From Bacteroidia bacterium (GTDB taxonomy: Bacteria > Planctomycetota > Phycisphaerae > Phycisphaerales > SM1A02), in assembly GCA_030054235.1 (NCBI GenBank), contig JASGCG010000084.1:1-7093 (forward strand): a stretch of 7,093 nucleotides of DNA, given 5' to 3'. Within the stretch, counting starts at the first letter, position 1. The number at the start of each line of letters is the position of its first letter. The notes under the pieces were generated by a model. It was not told where the DNA came from, did no database searches, and worked only from the letters and a program-made list of their open reading frames with translations. The position numbers and the translations under genes are program-made. Below are positions 1 to 5,761 of this stretch, one piece after another.

Positions 1-8
1 CCCACCCG

Positions 9-30
9 GGGGCGGGTAGGCTGCCGCCCC
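9..30 (+). other. GC-rich hairpin upstream of mscL
   Basis: A perfect 7-bp inverted repeat, GGGGCGG at 9-15 and CCGCCCC at 24-30, is separated by an 8-nt loop. It ends 2 nt before the mscL Shine-Dalgarno sequence. No T-run follows, so it is not a clear intrinsic terminator. It could be the end of an upstream gene's transcript or a 5'-leader structure close to the mscL ribosome binding site. In DNA this GC-rich a chance hairpin is also possible. Confidence 0.35.
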
Positions 31-32
31 GC

Positions 33-39
33 AAGGAGA
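33..39 (+). promoter_or_regulatory. Ribosome binding site of mscL
   Basis: AAGGAGA lies 5 nt before the ATG at 45. It is a near-consensus Shine-Dalgarno sequence and the strongest simple one in the window. It fixes the mscL start. Confidence 0.8.
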
Positions 40-44
40 CCAGC

Positions 45-395
45 ATGCTGCGCAAGTTTGCCGACGACTTCAGGGCCTTCGCCGTCAAGGGAAACGCCAT
101 CGACATGGCCATCGGCATCGTGATCGGTGCCGCCTTCAACAAGATCATCAACTCGATCGTGTCCGACCTGATGATGCCGCCCTTGGGCTTGCTCATCGGC
201 GGGGTCGACTTCAAGAACCTGCAGCTGGTGCTGCAGGCGGCCAAGCCGGCGACCGATGCCGCCCCGGCCGTGGCTGAGGTCGCGATCCGGTACGGCATGT
301 TCCTCAACTCGATCGTCGAGTTCCTGATCGTCGGCCTGAGCGCCTTCATCGCCGTGCGCGTCATGTCGCGCGTGATGCAAGCCCGGAGCGCGTGA
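45..395 (+). CDS. mscL: Large-conductance mechanosensitive channel MscL, short C-terminus
   Basis: This encodes a 116-residue inner-membrane channel of the MscL family, which opens under membrane tension to release solutes during hypo-osmotic shock. The family signature is clear: an amphipathic N-terminus (FADDFRAFAVKGNAIDMA), the pore-lining first helix at about residues 16-44 with GIVIGAAFNKIINSIVSDL, then MMPPLGLLIGGVDF, which is nearly identical to E. coli MscL. A periplasmic loop follows, and a second helix at about 82-108 contains YGMFLNSIVEFLIVGL. The E. coli protein has 136 residues. This one stops just after the second helix with SRVMQARSA, so the cytoplasmic C-terminal helix bundle is missing. 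The start is supported by a strong AAGGAGA site. The next gene starts 1 bp after the stop, so co-transcription is likely. Confidence 0.96.
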   Translation: MLRKFADDFRAFAVKGNAIDMAIGIVIGAAFNKIINSIVSDLMMPPLGLLIGGVDFKNLQLVLQAAKPATDAAPAVAEVAIRYGMFLNSIVEFLIVGLSAFIAVRVMSRVMQARSA

Positions 396-396
396 G

Positions 397-1707
397 ATGA
401 CCATGCGACCGGCCACGCTCACCGTCCTCCTGCTCGCGCTGGCAGCGCTCCTGCCGGCCCCCGGCTGCGCCCCACCCAAGCCCAAGACCGGCCCCGGCAT
501 GCGGATGGTTCGCGACGAGAAGACCAGCCGGAAGCAGCTCGAGGAACTCTCCAACGCCTTTGCCGACCGCTACTTCACGCTCATGGTCGGCGCCAGCGAG
601 CGCGTGATGCGCGACAACCCGGATCTGCAGCAGTGCCGGCTCATGAATGGCCTTCGTCTGCTGGGGGTGTCCAGCATGTACGACATTGCCACCGCGCCCG
701 ACACGCTGACCCAGCTGGTCGATCAGTACGTGGTAGTCACGCTGCAGAACTACTTCTGGGTCGACTCCGGCCGCGCGCACGCGATCTGGAAGGAGCGCTC
801 CCGGGCGGTCGAGGAAAACCTCCGCAAGGCACGCGAGGACATCACCTCGATCTGCGAGCGCGTCTTCACGGACGAGCAGCTCCTGGAACTTGACCAGGAG
901 ATCTCGGTCTGGTGGGCCCGCCGCAGCGGCAATGAATTCGTGGCCTATGTTCGATTCAGCGATGTCGCCAATGCCAAGGGGCAGGCCATGATCGAGAAGG
1001 TCCGGGACGGCGGAGGCCTGCTGGAGCCGCTGGACCGTGCGACCGAGCAGATCGAGGAAGTGCAGCTCGCCTACGACCGGAGCTTCTTCTGGGCCAAGCG
1101 CCTGCCGCTCTTCGCCAACTGGCAGGTGCTTGCGCTCTGGTACGACATCATGGCCATGCCGGAGGTGCGGCGTGCGCTCGACGGCGTGGACCGTGCGACC
1201 AACGTCGTGGGCTCGATCCCGACGCTGCTTGAGAAGCAGGGGCCGGTCGTGCAGGCGTTGCTGCAGGAGTACCAGCGTGCCATGGCCGCCACGACGACCA
1301 CCCTCGAGCGTGCCCAGCCGCTCGTGGAAGCCGTGGGTGGCGTGATGCAGTCGTCGGGCACGACGGTGTCGAAGGTCAACGAGACGCTCGACAAGGTCGC
1401 CGCCATGCAGGCGCGTGCCGAGGCGGCCAAGGATCCCAGCGCGCCCCCGGCCAAGCCCATCGAGCTTGCCGAGATCGCGGCGGTGCTGGCTGAGACGCGC
1501 AACACGCTCGCCGAGGCGAACCGCGCGCTCGAGAGCGGCGACAAACTGATCGGCTCAGAGGCGATCGACCAGCGGCTGGCCTCGGTCCAGGCCGCATCCG
1601 ATGCCCTGATCGACAAGGTGTTCTGGCGCGCCATGGCCGTGGTCGGCCTGCTGGTTGGCGGCCTGGTGCTCGTGACCATCATCCGTACCCGCCGAGGTGG
1701 AGCATGA
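397..1707 (+). CDS. Membrane-anchored coiled-coil protein of unknown function (possible lipoprotein)
   Basis: I do not recognise this 436-residue protein. Residues 1-24 form a secretion signal: a hydrophobic stretch (LTVLLLALAALL) ending in APGC, a weak lipobox with Cys24 as possible lipidation site. The middle part (about 45-260) is mostly helical, rich in charged residues and Trp. Residues about 265-405 look like long helices or coiled coil with Ala, Glu and Thr heptad-like spacing, interrupted by a Pro-rich hinge near 348-354. A hydrophobic segment at about 411-429 (AVVGLLVGGLVLVTII) followed by RTRR is a C-terminal transmembrane helix with a positive-inside tail. Both ends may therefore be membrane-held, with the bulk in the periplasm. 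GGAG at 385-388 lies 8 nt before the ATG at 397; a second ATG at 403 is less well placed. The gene follows mscL by 1 bp and overlaps the next gene by ATGA. The context suggests an envelope role, but no enzymatic function can be assigned. Confidence 0.88.
   Translation: MTMRPATLTVLLLALAALLPAPGCAPPKPKTGPGMRMVRDEKTSRKQLEELSNAFADRYFTLMVGASERVMRDNPDLQQCRLMNGLRLLGVSSMYDIATAPDTLTQLVDQYVVVTLQNYFWVDSGRAHAIWKERSRAVEENLRKAREDITSICERVFTDEQLLELDQEISVWWARRSGNEFVAYVRFSDVANAKGQAMIEKVRDGGGLLEPLDRATEQIEEVQLAYDRSFFWAKRLPLFANWQVLALWYDIMAMPEVRRALDGVDRATNVVGSIPTLLEKQGPVVQALLQEYQRAMAATTTTLERAQPLVEAVGGVMQSSGTTVSKVNETLDKVAAMQARAEAAKDPSAPPAKPIELAEIAAVLAETRNTLAEANRALESGDKLIGSEAIDQRLASVQAASDALIDKVFWRAMAVVGLLVGGLVLVTIIRTRRGGA
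1694..1702 (+). promoter_or_regulatory. Ribosome binding site of the PstS-like gene
   Basis: GAGGTGGAG sits just before the ATG at 1704, inside the last codons of the preceding gene. It supports initiation at the ATGA overlap rather than at a later start. Confidence 0.65.
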
Positions 1708-2789
1708 TCCTGAGACGACTGATCCCGGTGCTCGCCCTGTCGGCGCAAGCAGCCATCGCCCAGGTCCCCGTCGAGGGCACCGATGTGCCGCAGGACCTGC
1801 CTGCGGGCGTCGATGCGATCGCGAAGGCCGTCGATGCGCTGCCCAAGCAGGGCCAGGCCTACAGCCGTGAGCTCTCGGGCATGGTCGAGCGGTTTCCGAC
1901 CTACCTCGGCGACGGTACGCAGCACGAGCAGGCCATCGTGATCGAGGGCTCCGACTCGATGTCGGTGATGCTGATCCAGGCAGGATTCGCGTGGGAGAAG
2001 ATCCAGCCGGCCTGCGATGTCGTGATGCGTCAGGGCTCGATCGACCGTGGGCTGCAGGCCCTTCGTGCCGGGCGGTGCGACCTTGCCGCCATGGCCCGTG
2101 CCCTGAAGCCCCAGGAGCTCGAGGCACTCTCGGCGGGTGGGCGCACGGTGCACCAGATCGAGGTGGCCCGTGACGGCGTCGCGATCTTCGTGCATTGCGA
2201 CAACCCGCTGGCAGGCCTCACGCGCCGCCAGTGCAACGCCATCTTCTCCGCCACGCACTCGATGAGCCCGGGTCTGGTCCTCCGATGGAACGACATCGAC
2301 CCTGCATCGCCGCTGGGCGAGGAGTTCTTTCCGCTGTACTTCCGCGACATCCGCACCGGCACCATGCAGCGGCTCATGGAATGGTGCATGCCCGGCGAGC
2401 CGATCACGACGATCGGCACCTTCGTCGAGTCGACCCCGTCATCGGTCGTCAATGCCTGCTGTGCTTACAGGAACGCAATGGGGGTGGCCAGTACGGGCGC
2501 TGCACAGGTGCGCGCTCGCATGGTGCCCCTCGCCAACGAGGACGGTGGCCCGTTCGTGGCGCCGAGTGTGTCGGCGATCAACGACGGCAGCTACCCGCTC
2601 ACGCGTTCGCTGAACCTCGTCGTCGTGACGGACAAGGATGGCACCGTCCCGCAGCACGTCCTCGCCTTCCTCAGGTTCCTCTGGAGCCAGGACGGACAGG
2701 ACGTGGTGGCGTCGTCCAAGCTCCTCCCGCCCGACCCCGCAAGGATTCCGCCTGCGCTCGGTTCGCCGGTCGACGGCAGCTGGCGCTGA
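1704..2789 (+). CDS. PstS-like periplasmic substrate-binding protein
   Basis: This 361-residue protein resembles the phosphate ABC transporter binding proteins (PstS/PBP-like domain). Residues 1-19 are a signal peptide (LIPVLALSAQAAIA, likely cut before Gln20). The binding fold then shows the usual landmarks: IEGSDSM at 80-86 (first anion-binding loop), QALRAGRCDLAAMARALK at 118-135 (the 'SR.MK' region), an IFVHCDNPLAGLT segment at 161-173, FRDIRTGTM at 213-221 (the 'R..SGT' phosphate loop), and YPLTRSLNLVV at 297-307. The length is usual for the family with an added N-terminal region at about 20-75. Seven cysteines (104, 125, 165, 177, 228, 252, 253) are many for a PstS. No PstC, PstA or PstB gene is nearby, so it may act as a sensor or scavenging protein rather than a transporter subunit. 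The ligand could be phosphate or another oxyanion. The start overlaps the preceding stop by ATGA, so translation is probably coupled. Confidence 0.85.
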   Translation: MILRRLIPVLALSAQAAIAQVPVEGTDVPQDLPAGVDAIAKAVDALPKQGQAYSRELSGMVERFPTYLGDGTQHEQAIVIEGSDSMSVMLIQAGFAWEKIQPACDVVMRQGSIDRGLQALRAGRCDLAAMARALKPQELEALSAGGRTVHQIEVARDGVAIFVHCDNPLAGLTRRQCNAIFSATHSMSPGLVLRWNDIDPASPLGEEFFPLYFRDIRTGTMQRLMEWCMPGEPITTIGTFVESTPSSVVNACCAYRNAMGVASTGAAQVRARMVPLANEDGGPFVAPSVSAINDGSYPLTRSLNLVVVTDKDGTVPQHVLAFLRFLWSQDGQDVVASSKLLPPDPARIPPALGSPVDGSWR

Positions 2790-2797
2790 GCGTCAGC
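2785..2797. other. Small inverted repeat across convergent stop codons
   Basis: GCTGA (2785-2789) and TCAGC (2793-2797) form a 5-bp palindromic stem around a 3-nt loop. The arms contain the stop codons of both converging genes. The stem is short and has no T-run, so calling it a bidirectional terminator would be speculative. No better terminator is seen between the two operons. Confidence 0.3.
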
Positions 2798-3860
2798 CGA
2801 GCAAGAGCAGTTCACCAGCCAGTCCGGGCCCGAACGCCATGCCGGCCCACGGTCTGGGGATACCCGCCTCGAGCAAGTCGCGGATGATGAAGAGCAGCGT
2901 GGCGCTGCTCATGTTGCCATGCCGCCGCAGGACCTCGCGGCTGTGGTGACCGCTCGCTGCCGGGAGGTTGAGCGATGCGAGCACCGCATCGATCACGCGC
3001 GGCCCGCCTGGGTGGATGGCCCAGCCGCCGATGTGGTCGCGGACCAGTCCCTGCACCTCGAGGGAGCGACCGACCCAGGTCCCGACCTCACGCTCGAGGA
3101 GTTCCGGCACGCGCGCACCGAGCATCATCTCGAAGCCGTGGTCGCCCACGAGCCAGCCCATCTCGCCGGCGGTCGCAGGGAACAGCCGCGAGTGCGTAGC
3201 GAGGATCGCCGGCTGCGTCGCATCCGTCGACATGCCGATCACGCAGGCCGCGCAGCCATCGGCGAAGAGCGTGTTGGCGATGAGCTGGTCGAGCCGGTCG
3301 CTGTAGTGGAAGTGGGCGGTCGAGACCTCGGCGCAGCACACGAGCACCCGGGCCGAAGGCTCCGAGAGCACGATGGCACGCGCCACAGCAAGAGCATTCA
3401 CCGCCGCATGGCATCCTTGGAAGCCGATGTTGGTCCGCCTCGTCGATGCCGGAAGCCCCAGCGCCTCGATCAGGTGCATCTCGAGGCCGGGCGCGCGGAA
3501 TCCCGTGCAGCTGGCGGTCACGACGTGCGTGATCGAGGCCGCGTCGCAGCCCGACTGCTCCAGCGCTGCTCGAGACGCGCGCCCGCCCATGTCGCGCACG
3601 CCCGCCCACCAGAGTTCCATGCGCGCTGCCGTGGTTGGTCCGCCAGATCCATCATCGGCGGGGTAGAACGACTCGCCGAACGGTGATGCAAGGCACGCGC
3701 ATGCGCGCGCATCGATCCCGCTGCGATCGGCGAGCCGCTCGAGGACGCGTGCGTCGACGCGTGCCGGAGAGAGCCGACGCGCGATCGTGAGCCACTCGGA
3801 TCGCGGCAGCTCGCGCGGGGGCGTACTGGTAGAGAGGCCGAGGATGCGTGGTTGATTCAT
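2793..3860 (-). CDS. Type III polyketide synthase (chalcone/stilbene synthase family)
   Basis: This 355-residue enzyme is expected to load an acyl starter from CoA and extend it with malonyl-CoA, then cyclise the chain to a pyrone, resorcinol or other aromatic ring. The thiolase fold is complete. The catalytic triad is visible as Cys150 in NIGFQGCHAAVNAL, His283 in WAIHPGGP, and Asn316 in RHGNMSSAT, corresponding to Cys164, His303 and Asn336 of plant chalcone synthase. The C-terminal AFGPG loop (342-346) matches the GFGPG signature. The ATG at 3860 is chosen because MNQPRILGLSTSTPP is a typical family N-terminus and GGAG lies 7 nt upstream. The frame stays open as far as 4244 upstream, but that part overlaps the FAD gene and shows no homology. 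The start overlaps the FAD-gene stop by ATGA, so it is the last gene of a coupled operon. The starter and product cannot be read from the sequence. Confidence 0.93.
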   Translation of the reverse strand: MNQPRILGLSTSTPPRELPRSEWLTIARRLSPARVDARVLERLADRSGIDARACACLASPFGESFYPADDGSGGPTTAARMELWWAGVRDMGGRASRAALEQSGCDAASITHVVTASCTGFRAPGLEMHLIEALGLPASTRRTNIGFQGCHAAVNALAVARAIVLSEPSARVLVCCAEVSTAHFHYSDRLDQLIANTLFADGCAACVIGMSTDATQPAILATHSRLFPATAGEMGWLVGDHGFEMMLGARVPELLEREVGTWVGRSLEVQGLVRDHIGGWAIHPGGPRVIDAVLASLNLPAASGHHSREVLRRHGNMSSATLLFIIRDLLEAGIPRPWAGMAFGPGLAGELLLLG

Positions 3861-5032
3861 GGAGCGACTCCGTGGCCGGCTGTGGAGGTCCGATGTGGTT
3901 GTCCGATGGGTCGCGCGAGCTGTGCGGCAAGGGTCGGCCAACGGCGTGCGATGGCGAGCCCGGCGTGAACGGTTCTTGGCGAGCGCAAGAGGTTTGCGAT
4001 GAGGCCGCAGCGCCAACGGTCGCGCCCGAGCAGGTTGGCCCATTGTGCGGGCCACTCGCGCCAGCATGACGGCTCGTGGACCATGCGAGCGGCCATCAGG
4101 CCGGCGGCGTGGCCGCTTGCCAGTGCCCACGACATGCCCTCGCCGGTGAATGGCTCCACATATCCAGCGGCATCGCCTGCAACCAGGATGCCCGGCACGG
4201 CCAGCGTGGTTCGGCGCCGCGTGAGCCAGGGTGTTCCAGTCCATCGTGCCGTATCGATGGTGTGCCGGTCGCGCACTGCATCACGGAGCCAACGGGCCAT
4301 CACACCCGCAGGTCCCTCGTGTCGCAGCACGTCATGGTCGACGGCAGCGGCGACATCGACCCGGCCGTCCTCGAGTTCCACGGCGCCCACGTAGCCGCCG
4401 GGCTCGACGCGCATCAGCACCTCGCCGCGGCAAAGATCGATCGAGCCCGGTGGCAGGATGGCGCCGAGGCCGATGCGGCTCGATGGTGCCACGCGCCATC
4501 GAACCCCAGGATGCGCATCGAGGGAACGACCCGAGAGTCCGTCGGCCACCACGCACACCGAAGGTTGCATCGTCCACTCGGCACCGTCGCTGTTGGCTTG
4601 GACTGCGCCATCGATGCCGACGGTCACCGATGTCCCATGCAACACATCGACACCGGACTCCGTTGCGGCGCGTGAGAGCCGGGCGTCGAATGCACCGCGC
4701 GAGAGCGCGACGCCCGAATCGCGATCGATCCGCACCGAGGAGCGCCCCGACGACAGCCGCACGCTGCCGAGGCGAGGTGCGCCGTGGAGCACATGGTCGA
4801 GGCCCGCGTCGCCCAGCACGGCGACGCCGCGCGGGGCAATGCAGCAGCCGCAGACCTTCTCGCGAGGGAAGCTTGCCCGTTCAAGAAGCGTGACCCGCAC
4901 TCCGGCCTTCGCCGCCGCGATCGCCGCCAGGCATCCTGCCGGACCCGCGCCGATCACGACGACCTCGGTGCGTGGTGCGGATACGGAGCCTCCGGTGACT
5001 GGATGGACGACCGATGGCGTGCGCCCACTCAT
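3857..5032 (-). CDS. FAD-dependent oxidoreductase, geranylgeranyl reductase/PHBH-like family
   Basis: This 391-residue flavoprotein probably hydroxylates, oxidises or reduces the polyketide made by the adjacent synthase. The N-terminal Rossmann motif VVVIGAGPAGCLAA (residues 25-37) binds the ADP part of FAD. FPREKVCGCCIAPRG (55-69) is the Cys-containing motif of geranylgeranyl-reductase-type proteins. ADG at 163-165 is the DG motif, and VAGDAAGYVEPFTGEGMSWA (284-303) is the second FAD site with the GEG signature. The YxWxFP substrate motif of archaeal lipid reductases is not seen; GGYVGAVEL (212-220) is at that place, which argues against a simple polyprenyl reductase. The start at 5032 is chosen because it overlaps the methyltransferase stop as ATGA and is preceded by GGTGGA; about 20 residues precede the FAD motif. 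The frame is open to 5209, but that extension is Arg-rich and lies inside the methyltransferase gene. Hydroxylase and reductase activities cannot be told apart here. Confidence 0.88.
   Translation of the reverse strand: MSGRTPSVVHPVTGGSVSAPRTEVVVIGAGPAGCLAAIAAAKAGVRVTLLERASFPREKVCGCCIAPRGVAVLGDAGLDHVLHGAPRLGSVRLSSGRSSVRIDRDSGVALSRGAFDARLSRAATESGVDVLHGTSVTVGIDGAVQANSDGAEWTMQPSVCVVADGLSGRSLDAHPGVRWRVAPSSRIGLGAILPPGSIDLCRGEVLMRVEPGGYVGAVELEDGRVDVAAAVDHDVLRHEGPAGVMARWLRDAVRDRHTIDTARWTGTPWLTRRRTTLAVPGILVAGDAAGYVEPFTGEGMSWALASGHAAGLMAARMVHEPSCWREWPAQWANLLGRDRWRCGLIANLLRSPRTVHAGLAIARRWPTLAAQLARPIGQPHRTSTAGHGVAP
3868..3871 (-). promoter_or_regulatory. Ribosome binding site of the type III polyketide synthase gene
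   Basis: On the minus strand GGAG lies 7 nt before the ATG at 3860, within the end of the FAD-oxidoreductase gene. It supports the start at 3860 over the long upstream extension of the same frame. Confidence 0.6.
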
Positions 5033-5742
5033 GGGGCGGTCCACCACAGCCGCCACCGCGCGGGCCAGGCGCGGTCCAGCATCGCGCCACCGAGTCCCGC
5101 CTCCTGCGACATCCGCTTGATCTCTCCAGGCCTGAATCCCGCACGCACGCTGAGGAGTGCATCGACGTGCACGACCGGTGATCGCGTCAACGCGCGACTC
5201 GCGATCCACGCGAGGACGTAGCCCAGCTGGGAACGATCCAGGTCAGCGACGCCCAGGGCCATCGTCGAGGCCTGCTTCATGCCGCGGAGCACTCCGACCA
5301 CTTGCGGCTGATCGAGGTGGTGCACGAACAGCGAACAGATCGAGACGTCCGTCGCCGGCAGTTCGTCGGCCGTTGCATCGAGTCGGTGGGCGGTGAAGTC
5401 GAAGCCCGCTCGCTCGGCCCGGCCCCTGGCCACATCGAGTGCGTGGGCGCTGACGTCACAGACCGACCAGTGGATGTCGAGTCCCTGCCTGCGTGCATGG
5501 TGCGCCATGGCCAGGGGCAGGTCGCCCGAACCGGTGGCAACGTCGAGCACACGCAGTGGCCGGCCGGCGTGGTTGGCGATGCGAGCCAGCGCCACCAACC
5601 GCGGCCAGAGGATGGCATGGCTCCGCGCAAAGCGGTTCAGCCGTGCCAAGCCACGCAGTGCGTCATCGTGATCCGCCGCGGGGAGCGACGGATCGTCCAT
5701 CCACTCAGGCTCGCGACGGCGCTCCCGCAGGTCAGGCCACAT
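5029..5742 (-). CDS. Class I SAM-dependent methyltransferase
   Basis: This 237-residue soluble methyltransferase probably methylates the polyketide product or an intermediate. Motif I is VLDVATGSGDLP at residues 65-76 (SAM-binding Gly loop). VCDVS at 94-98 holds the acidic residue that usually contacts the ribose. SICSLFVHHL (134-143) is the post-motif II strand, and a C-terminal half follows with FRPGEIKRMSQEAGL (203-217). The N-terminus (WMDDPSL...ALRGLARLNRF) looks like that of methyltransferases found beside type III polyketide synthases; this is from memory, not a search. An in-frame stop, which is the patatin stop, lies 15 bp before the ATG at 5742, so no longer version is possible. ATG at 5700 (residue 15) is an alternative start. 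No good Shine-Dalgarno is seen before 5742. Its stop overlaps the FAD gene start by ATGA. O- versus C-methylation is unknown. Confidence 0.88.
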   Translation of the reverse strand: MWPDLRERRREPEWMDDPSLPAADHDDALRGLARLNRFARSHAILWPRLVALARIANHAGRPLRVLDVATGSGDLPLAMAHHARRQGLDIHWSVCDVSAHALDVARGRAERAGFDFTAHRLDATADELPATDVSICSLFVHHLDQPQVVGVLRGMKQASTMALGVADLDRSQLGYVLAWIASRALTRSPVVHVDALLSVRAGFRPGEIKRMSQEAGLGGAMLDRAWPARWRLWWTAP

Positions 5743-5761
5743 GGAGCGCCGATCGGCTCAT
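5732..5761 (-). other. Nine-codon mini-ORF bridging the patatin and methyltransferase genes
   Basis: An ATG at 5761-5759 overlaps the patatin stop (5760-5758) as ATGA, the same junction type seen downstream. The frame it opens runs for only nine codons and ends in TGA at 5734-5732, eight nucleotides past the methyltransferase ATG at 5742. It could carry ribosomes from the patatin stop to the poorly marked methyltransferase start by re-initiation. It could equally be chance. GGAG lies 12 nt upstream, which is rather far. Confidence 0.25.

Noticed and set aside
1071..2258. A 395-codon open frame on the minus strand, antisense to the coiled-coil protein and the PstS-like gene.
   Set aside because: It spans two well-supported genes on the other strand, its composition is typical of GC-rich antisense frames, and it shows no recognisable domain.
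2919..3686. A 255-codon plus-strand open frame opposite the polyketide synthase.
   Set aside because: It is antisense to a gene with a complete catalytic triad, and its His/Arg/Ala-rich translation has no motif.
3861..4244. An N-terminal extension of the polyketide synthase frame by 128 residues.
   Set aside because: It overlaps the FAD gene, is Arg-rich and motif-free. The ATG at 3860 has a Shine-Dalgarno and gives the family's normal N-terminus and length.
4231..4893. A 220-codon Arg-rich plus-strand frame opposite the FAD gene.
   Set aside because: The extreme Arg/Pro composition and lack of motifs mark it as an antisense shadow.
5033..5209. An N-terminal extension of the FAD oxidoreductase by 59 residues.
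   Set aside because: It lies in the methyltransferase gene and precedes the FAD-binding motif with unrelated low-complexity sequence; the ATGA-overlapping ATG at 5032 fits better.
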